From: Alteromonas halophila
GTDB taxonomy: Bacteria > Pseudomonadota > Gammaproteobacteria > Enterobacterales > Alteromonadaceae
Direction: 5' to 3'
Assembly (NCBI RefSeq): GCF_014651815.1
Contig: NZ_BMXP01000002.1
Span: 496,001-560,000 of the forward strand
DNA length: 64,000 bases
Shown here: positions 55,492 to 64,000 of the stretch, piece by piece
How the letters are laid out: every line of letters begins with the position of its first letter
How positions within the stretch are numbered: the stretch's first letter is position 1
Notes under the pieces: model-generated
What the model was told of the DNA's origin: nothing
What the model saw: the letters and a program-made list of their open reading frames with translations, nothing else
Databases searched by the model: none
Made by a program: the position numbers and the translations under genes

Positions 55492-56589
55492 ATGACGCCA
55501 TGGCAGAAATATCAGCAGGATTTGTCGGATCCTGAGTTTCATCATGATCCGTCACAGGAAAATGCAGTGCGCGAATTGCAGCGACTGTACGATGAACTGA
55601 CCGAACCGTCCCGTAAAACCACCTGGCGGGTTAAAATAAAAGCTGCGTTTGGCAAAGGGCAAACGCGGCCGGGGATCCAGGGGATTTATTTTTACGGCGG
55701 TGTAGGGCGAGGCAAAACCTATCTGGTGGATACCTTTTACGAGTGCCTGCCTTTCGATAAAAAAATGCGCGTGCATTTTCACCGGTTTATGCACCGGGTG
55801 CATGACGAGCTGAAAGACTTGCAGAATAAGCAGGATCCGTTAAAGCTGATTGCCGCCAAACTGGCCGAAGAGACCCGGGTTATTTGTTTTGATGAGTTTT
55901 TCGTCTCAGACATCACCGATGCCATGATCCTGGGCACGTTAATGGAAGCTCTGTTTGGTCATGGCATTGTGCTGGTCGCAACGTCGAATATTGTGCCCGA
56001 TGAGCTGTATAAAAATGGCCTGCAGCGTCAGCGCTTTCTGCCGGCCATCGACCTGATTAATCAGAATACCCGGGTCGTGAATGTCGACAGTGGCGTAGAC
56101 TACCGGTTACGGACACTGGAGCAGGCTGAGATTTATCACTATCCGCTGGATGAAAAGGCAACGCAGAATCTGCATGATTACTTCACCCAGCTGGCCCCGG
56201 AAGCCGGAACCAAAAACGCTGTGATTGAGGTTAACCACCGCAAGTTACAAACCTGTCGCGACGCTGACGGCGTGATGATGATTGAGTTTAACGATTTGTG
56301 TAACGGGCCGCGAAGCCAAAGTGACTACATTGAATTAAGTCGCTGTTACCACAGTGTGCTGGTGGCCAATGTAACTACCATGGGCCGTAACAACGACGAT
56401 GTGGCACGCCGTTTCATTGCGATGGTCGATGAATTTTACGAGCGTCACGTGAAGCTCATCATGTCTGCAGAAGTGGCAATGGAAGAGTTATATACCGGCG
56501 GCCAGCTAAGCTTTGAGTTCAGGCGTTGCCTAAGCCGCCTGAAAGAGATGCAGTCGCATGAGTACCTGGCAACCGAGCATTTGCCCTGA
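55492..56589 (+). CDS. zapE: Cell division ATPase ZapE (AFG1 family)
   Basis: A 365-residue AFG1-like P-loop ATPase that binds FtsZ and modulates Z-ring stability. Seen: FYGGVGRGKTYLVDTFYE (Walker A), FHRFMHRVHDEL, VICFDEFFVSDITDAMILG (Walker B), LVATSNIVPDELYKNGLQRQRFLP, and LSFEFRRCLSRLKEMQS. AGGAG precedes the ATG. In E. coli zapE is followed by rplM; here a YebC-family gene follows. Confidence 0.95.
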   Translation: MTPWQKYQQDLSDPEFHHDPSQENAVRELQRLYDELTEPSRKTTWRVKIKAAFGKGQTRPGIQGIYFYGGVGRGKTYLVDTFYECLPFDKKMRVHFHRFMHRVHDELKDLQNKQDPLKLIAAKLAEETRVICFDEFFVSDITDAMILGTLMEALFGHGIVLVATSNIVPDELYKNGLQRQRFLPAIDLINQNTRVVNVDSGVDYRLRTLEQAEIYHYPLDEKATQNLHDYFTQLAPEAGTKNAVIEVNHRKLQTCRDADGVMMIEFNDLCNGPRSQSDYIELSRCYHSVLVANVTTMGRNNDDVARRFIAMVDEFYERHVKLIMSAEVAMEELYTGGQLSFEFRRCLSRLKEMQSHEYLATEHLP

Positions 56590-56612
56590 CGGCGCTTATC
56601 AAGATTGTTATT

Positions 56613-56638
56613 GTGGGGTAGAATTCTGCCCACTTTTT
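56613..56638 (+). terminator. Terminator hairpin after zapE
   Basis: GTGGG...CCCAC with an inner AGAATTCT palindrome, followed by T5. TAGAAT at 56619-56624 inside it could alternatively serve as a -10. Confidence 0.6.
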
Positions 56639-56702
56639 GCCGGTTACCATGAAGAAAGCAGGCAACGGGCGTTGATTAGGAAAGAGTTAAGAGAAAAATA
56701 CG

Positions 56703-57425
56703 ATGGGAAGAGCGTTTGAAGTAAGAAAAGCGGCCATGGCCAAGACAGCCGGGGCGAAAACGAAAGTTTACTCAAAATACGGTAAAGAGATTTACGTGTG
56801 CGCTAAAAACGGGGGCACCGATCCGGAAACCAATCTGTCTCTGCGCCGCCTGATGGACAAAGCAAAAAAAGACCAGGTACCCAGCCATGTCATCGACAAG
56901 GCTATCGATAAGGCCGCCGGTGGCGCAGGTGAAGATTTTCAGCCGATGCGCTATGAAGGGTTTGGGCCGGGCAATTGTATGGTCATTGTCGACTGCCTGT
57001 CAGACAATGCCAACCGTACCATCACCGATGTCAGAAATTGCTTTACCAAAACCAATGCCAAGCTGGGCGCACAAGGTGCGGTCAGTCATATGTTCGATCA
57101 TCAGGCCATTTTTCAGTTTGCCGGTGACGATGAAGACGCGGTACTGGAAGTGTTAATGGAAGCCGATGTGGATGTGACCGACGTCGAATGTGAAGACGGT
57201 AAGGTCACAGTTTATGCCCCGCATACTGAGTTTTATCAGGTAAAAACCGCGTTGAGCGATGCGTACCCGGAACTGGAGTTTGAAGCCGAGGAAATCAGCT
57301 GGATACCACAAACAGAAACGGAAATCAGTGAAGAGGATTTGCCTATGTTTGAAAAGTTCATGGATATGCTGAATGACTGTGATGACGTGCAGGACGTGTA
57401 TCACAACGCCGTGACGCCTGATTAA
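56703..57425 (+). CDS. YebC/PmpR-family protein (YeeN-like)
   Basis: A 240-residue YebC/PmpR-family protein. Seen: [30 protein letters not shown], a helical domain ([25 protein letters not shown]), [23 protein letters not shown], and [12 protein letters not shown]. The [20 protein letters not shown] start resembles the YeeN branch rather than canonical YebC. Family members have been described as DNA-binding regulators and, more recently, as translation factors relieving ribosome stalling. Which applies here is not visible. No genes are co-directional downstream. Confidence 0.92.
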   Translation: MGRAFEVRKAAMAKTAGAKTKVYSKYGKEIYVCAKNGGTDPETNLSLRRLMDKAKKDQVPSHVIDKAIDKAAGGAGEDFQPMRYEGFGPGNCMVIVDCLSDNANRTITDVRNCFTKTNAKLGAQGAVSHMFDHQAIFQFAGDDEDAVLEVLMEADVDVTDVECEDGKVTVYAPHTEFYQVKTALSDAYPELEFEAEEISWIPQTETEISEEDLPMFEKFMDMLNDCDDVQDVYHNAVTPD

Positions 57426-57733
57426 CTGTTCATAGTCATTGAGGCTTTAATTAAGTTTTTAATTAAAGATACGTTATTTAAATGTGTCAGAAGCCCAGAT
57501 TGCTGGGCTTCTCTGCTCTCTCATTACTGTTAATCGCTTTGTATTTTTATCAACATTTCAGTCTTGGTTACGGCTGATGTTTCTGCCTTTGGCATAAGCG
57601 CGCAGCAAAATCTGCTGCGCATTTCTGAGTTAACCGGCTTATCCGCTAGCGGATAGAACCAATTACAAGACCGCCGATAACTTACAGACCAGAAGCCAGG
57701 TCAACATGACCATGACCGTATCAGGAAACCTGA
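57426..57733. other. Intergenic region between YebC-family gene and thiH with two strong inverted repeats
   Basis: A 308-bp region between convergent genes, no gene seen. Contains a perfect A/T-rich 10-bp stem CTTTAATTAA/TTAATTAAAG (57445-57468, 4-base loop) and a perfect 10-bp stem AGAAGCCCAG-ATTG-CTGGGCTTCT (57489-57512). The second probably terminates transcription in one or both directions, though flanking T tracts are poor. Confidence 0.55.
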
Positions 57734-58840
57734 CTACCAGACGGGTAACCAGTCGCGCCAAACTGGCTGTAAACCGGCTCGGCGAATTGCGGTGGCAACC
57801 TCCGTCGTTGCCCGTGTGTCGTCAATGGCAAACTGCTCGAGCTCATCAGCGGGCTGCGAGTAGCCACCAGGCTGGGTACTTGATTCAGCACTGACAGCCG
57901 TCACGCCAAGCGAAAATAAACCATCCCGCATCGCTGCCTGTTCACGGGTAGACAGACTCATTTCCACTTCATGAAAGCGCAGCCGATAGGCACAAATCAG
58001 CTGTACCAGTTCTTTATCGCTGATTGGCATAACAGGGTTCACCCCACCTGCACAGGGACGCAGACGGGGAAAGGACAGGGAATAACGGCTGCGCCAGTAG
58101 CGACTGCGCAGATATTCAAGATGTAATGCGGTGAACGCACTGTCAACCCGCCAGTCTGCAAGACCGATTAGACTGCCAAGCCCAATTTTATCAATGCCTG
58201 CCGCGCCCAGTCTGTCCGGGGTTTCCAGTCGCCAGCGAATGTCCGTTTTCTGTCCACGAAGGTGATGTCTGGCGTAAACAAGTGCATTGTAGGTTTCCTG
58301 ATACACCATCACACCATTAAGACCGGCCTTATTGAGCGTTGCGTATTGATGCTCTAACAATGGCTGTACTTCAAACATCACGTAACTGAAATACTGTTTA
58401 ATAATTGACAGCGCCCTGCGGAAATACGCCATCCCGACTTTGGTTTCATGCTCGCCAGTGACAACCAGAATGGTGTCGTACCCTTTAGCTTTAATCGCTT
58501 CACACTCAGCCTGGATTTCTGTTTCACTGAGAATTTTGCGTCGAATGCGGTTGCTCATTGAAAAGCCACAATAATCACACTCGTTCGCACACAGGTTCGA
58601 AAGATAAAGCGGAATAAACAAGCTGAGTGTATTGCCAAACCGCTGTCGGGTAAGCTGGTGTGACTTCACCGCCATGGTTTCCAGGTAAGGCGCGGCGGCC
58701 GGCGATATGAGTGCCAGAAATTCATCATGATCGATGACACTGGCGTGCAGGGCCTTTTCTACATCTGCTGCCGTTTTACTGTATAAGGCCAGTCGGGTAT
58801 CGTCCCAGCTAGTTTGCTTCCATTTGTCGAAAAAGCTCAT
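57734..58840 (-). CDS. thiH: 2-iminoacetate synthase ThiH
   Basis: A 368-residue radical-SAM tyrosine lyase making dehydroglycine for the thiazole moiety of thiamine. Seen: the CX3CX2C cluster motif in [32 protein letters not shown], and [15 protein letters not shown] start at ATG 58840, which overlaps the thiG stop (ATGA); the frame upstream to 58933 lies inside thiG. It is the last gene of the thiC operon. Confidence 0.95.
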   Translation of the reverse strand: MSFFDKWKQTSWDDTRLALYSKTAADVEKALHASVIDHDEFLALISPAAAPYLETMAVKSHQLTRQRFGNTLSLFIPLYLSNLCANECDYCGFSMSNRIRRKILSETEIQAECEAIKAKGYDTILVVTGEHETKVGMAYFRRALSIIKQYFSYVMFEVQPLLEHQYATLNKAGLNGVMVYQETYNALVYARHHLRGQKTDIRWRLETPDRLGAAGIDKIGLGSLIGLADWRVDSAFTALHLEYLRSRYWRSRYSLSFPRLRPCAGGVNPVMPISDKELVQLICAYRLRFHEVEMSLSTREQAAMRDGLFSLGVTAVSAESSTQPGGYSQPADELEQFAIDDTRATTEVATAIRRAGLQPVWRDWLPVW

Positions 58841-59607
58841 AACGTGTCCAGAAACGATGTCATAGGACTGGTTGCACGGGCCTGGCCTGTGAACGCAGAG
58901 CCAAGTCCGGCGCTGTAGGCTCGTCGCCCGCAAATGATGGCCTCACGAAACGCCTGAGCCATTTTTGCAGGATCGCGGGCTGTCGCAATCGCGGTGTTAA
59001 CCAGCACGGCATCTGCGCCCATTTCCATGGCTTCAGCGGCATGACTCGGGGCGCCTATTCCGGCATCTATGATGACAGGCACTCTGGCCTGCTCAATGAT
59101 AATACGCAGAAAATCCCGGGTTTTAAGGCCCATGTTTGAGCCAATCGGCGCACCAAGTGGCATAACTGCCGCGCAGCCTGCATCTGTCAGCCGCTGACAC
59201 AACACTGGATCCGCTCCACAGTATGGCAATACCGTAAACCCTTCTTTTACCAGTTGTTCAGCAGCAACCAGCGTTTCAATGGGATCGGGCAACAGGTAAT
59301 TAGGATCTGGATGAATTTCAAGTTTCAGCCAGCGTGTACCTAGTGCTTCTTTGGCGAGCCGTGCCGCAAAAATAGCTTCTTCGGCGTTTCTAGCGCCTGA
59401 GGTATTGGGCAGCAGTTTCAGGCCCAGACTTTTCACCGGAGCGAGAATGTCATCATGCGCGCTGTCAGAGTTTATGCGTTTTAGCGCTAGCGTAACCAGC
59501 TCACTGCCAGAGGCAGCCAGGGCGGTTTCCATGGTCTCAGCGCTGGAAAACTTGCCACTGCCTGCAAGCAAACGGGAGTGAAACGTATGATCGGCAATTG
59601 TCAGCAT
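58837..59607 (-). CDS. thiG: Thiazole synthase ThiG
   Basis: A 256-residue enzyme assembling thiazole phosphate from DXP, dehydroglycine and ThiS-thiocarboxylate. Seen: [54 protein letters not shown], and [33 protein letters not shown] 59607 follows the thiS stop by 2 bp. Confidence 0.97.
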   Translation of the reverse strand: MLTIADHTFHSRLLAGSGKFSSAETMETALAASGSELVTLALKRINSDSAHDDILAPVKSLGLKLLPNTSGARNAEEAIFAARLAKEALGTRWLKLEIHPDPNYLLPDPIETLVAAEQLVKEGFTVLPYCGADPVLCQRLTDAGCAAVMPLGAPIGSNMGLKTRDFLRIIIEQARVPVIIDAGIGAPSHAAEAMEMGADAVLVNTAIATARDPAKMAQAFREAIICGRRAYSAGLGSAFTGQARATSPMTSFLDTL

Positions 59608-59609
59608 AA

Positions 59610-59810
59610 TTATCCTCCGGCTACCACAGTAACAATATCGACCTTGTCACCGCTGCTAAAGTGATATTCCGGCCAGTTTTCCCGGTGAATGATGTGCTGG
59701 TTCACCGCAACGGCAATGGCCTGCGTATTAAGATTTTGCGCCTTAACCAGCGCTGTAACCGTCATCTCTTCGTTAATTTCTATCGTCTGATTATTTACTG
59801 AAATTTGCAT
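59610..59810 (-). CDS. thiS: Sulfur carrier protein ThiS
   Basis: A 66-residue ubiquitin-like protein ([40 protein letters not shown]) ending in the required Gly-Gly (VVAGG), which is adenylated by ThiF and thiocarboxylated. Its start overlaps the thiF end by 16 bp. Confidence 0.96.
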   Translation of the reverse strand: MQISVNNQTIEINEEMTVTALVKAQNLNTQAIAVAVNQHIIHRENWPEYHFSSGDKVDIVTVVAGG

Positions 59811-60542
59811 AAACTCTCCTGACAGTGTGAGCAGTCAACGGAAGCAGGAAGGAAAAAGCGTGACCACGTCATGCGCGTCCCGTCAAAGGTGTGCAACACG
59901 CCCCAGTCTGTGGTTTGTCCGGTTAGTGCGCGAATGGCCTGAAATGCCTGATACGCACCGATAATACCGACCAGCGGGCCGAGCACACCGACACGTTCAC
60001 AGGAGGGGCGCTCCTCGGTGACCGGCGGATACAGGCAGGCGTAACAGCCATGGCTGTGGGATGGTTCCAGACTAAGCAGCTGGCCTTGCATGCCCTCAGC
60101 GGCGCCAGTTACTAAGGGAATCTTCGCCTGGTAGCAGGCTTTATTAATTACCCACCGGCTCGCCAGGTTATCAGTACAATCGAGCACTACATTGCTGTCG
60201 CCAATCAATTCGTGCACATTGTCTTCATCAACCCGCAATGTTTTTGCCTGGATATCGATGGTGTTGTTTAACTGCGCTAATGAACGTGCGGCATTGCGCG
60301 CTTTTGCTGTTCCGACCTGATAGGTGGTGTAAAGTACCTGACGCTGAAGGTTACTTAACTGGACGGTATCATCGTCAACCAGCATCAGTGTACCTGCTCC
60401 CGCAGCAGCGAGGTACTGACTGGCAGCGCAACCCAGGCCCCCTAAGCCAATCACTACGACCCGCGCATGTTTTAGCTTCAGTTGTTCTGCTTCACCGAAG
60501 GTCCCCAGGCAGGTTGACGCGCCGTAGCGTAAGTACTCCTGA

Positions 60543-60553
<11 letters not shown>
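59795..60553 (-). CDS. thiF: ThiS adenylyltransferase ThiF
   Basis: A 252-residue HesA/MoeB/ThiF protein. Seen: nucleotide-binding [61 protein letters not shown], and Zn-binding Cys pairs CYACLYP and CSHC. I choose ATG 60553 ([13 protein letters not shown]) over 60574; it overlaps the thiDE end by 11 bp. Confidence 0.95.
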
Positions 60554-63781
<3,228 letters not shown>

Positions 63782-63861
63782 TCATTGAAAAGTTAGAGTT
63801 GCTTGTCAGGAGTGTTGAACAGAGCTCTCGCGCTATCCGGGACAGGATATGCACGTGGACT

Positions 63862-63957
63862 CTCTTGTTCCCTTCGCAGGTATTAGCCTGATCAGGTTCA
63901 ACGGATCCCGCAAATGCGGTCTCAGCCTGCTTCGATAAGAAGCGAGGCACTCCGACA
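63862..63957 (-). promoter_or_regulatory. TPP riboswitch (THI element) upstream of thiC
   Basis: Read on the minus strand: CGGAGTGCC (P1/P2 start), GGCTGAGACCGC (the GCTGAGA thi-box core), GGATCCGTTGAACCTGATCA (CUGA-containing binding core), GGCTAATACCTGCG and AGGGAACAAGAG. CTTGT and ACAAG close P1. This is the standard TPP aptamer order. The expression platform lies in the 89 bp to the thiC ATG, where GAGAG precedes the start; whether it acts on translation or termination is not clear, but I see no T-tract terminator. Confidence 0.95.
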
Positions 63958-64000
63958 AGATTCTTTATTTAGTCAAACAAAATAATGTTACTTACGCAAG

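Overview
The window is a chromosomal segment of a marine-type gammaproteobacterium, most likely Alteromonadaceae (Alteromonas/Salinimonas-like). I infer this from gene order (rplM-rpsI-petABC-sspAB, the mla-ibaG-murA and lpt-rpoN-ptsN-rapZ clusters, degS/degQ/zapG/zapE) and from a TonB receptor-centred sugar locus with a tryptophan-halogenase-like and a SapC-like gene. I saw no tRNA, rRNA, CRISPR array, transposase or integrase.

Layout. 1-3.9 kb: end of rlmD, then relA and mazG (23S rRNA methylation, stringent response, NTP clean-up). 3.9-4.8 kb: a periplasmic solute-binding-like protein on the minus strand. 5-10.1 kb: rplM-rpsI, the cytochrome bc1 genes petABC, and sspAB. 10.2-12.5 kb: two tandem secreted Spondin_N-type proteins followed by a PhoB/OmpR-type regulator with a degenerate receiver; three GTGA repeats phased at 11 bp precede the pair. 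12.5-21.8 kb, minus strand: yrbG-kdsD-kdsC-lptC-lptA-lptB-rpoN-hpf-ptsN-rapZ-npr-mgtE (Kdo and LPS export, sigma-54, nitrogen-type PTS, magnesium uptake). 22.1-26.8 kb, plus strand: mlaFEDCB-ibaG-murA (outer-membrane lipid asymmetry and peptidoglycan precursor synthesis).

27-54.7 kb: degS and degQ, normally neighbours, are separated by about 25 kb of carbon-utilisation genes. The first part is a galactoside locus: GH97 glycosidase, LacI/GalR-type regulator, galM, galT, galK, exported GH2 beta-galactosidase, alpha/beta hydrolase, GH36 alpha-galactosidase, SapC-like protein, tryptophan-halogenase-like flavoprotein, SSS sugar symporter and TonB-dependent receptor. CG-centred operator-like sites (core GGTAAAACGTTTACC) lie upstream of nearly every transcription unit, so the locus looks like one regulon. 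The inferred flow is: oligogalactosides cross the outer membrane through the TonB receptor, exported glycosidases release galactose, the symporter takes it up, GH36 cleaves imported alpha-galactosides, and GalM/GalK/GalT feed the Leloir pathway. No galE is in the window. The second part is glycerol catabolism (glpK, glpR, glpD) with TTCG-rich candidate GlpR sites.

53.3-57.4 kb: degQ, zapG, zapE and a YebC/PmpR-family gene. 57.7-64 kb, minus strand: thiC-thiDE(fused)-thiF-thiS-thiG-thiH behind a TPP riboswitch. The most novel-looking parts are the spondin pair with its atypical regulator and phased repeats, and the halogenase-like/SapC pair inside the galactoside regulon.
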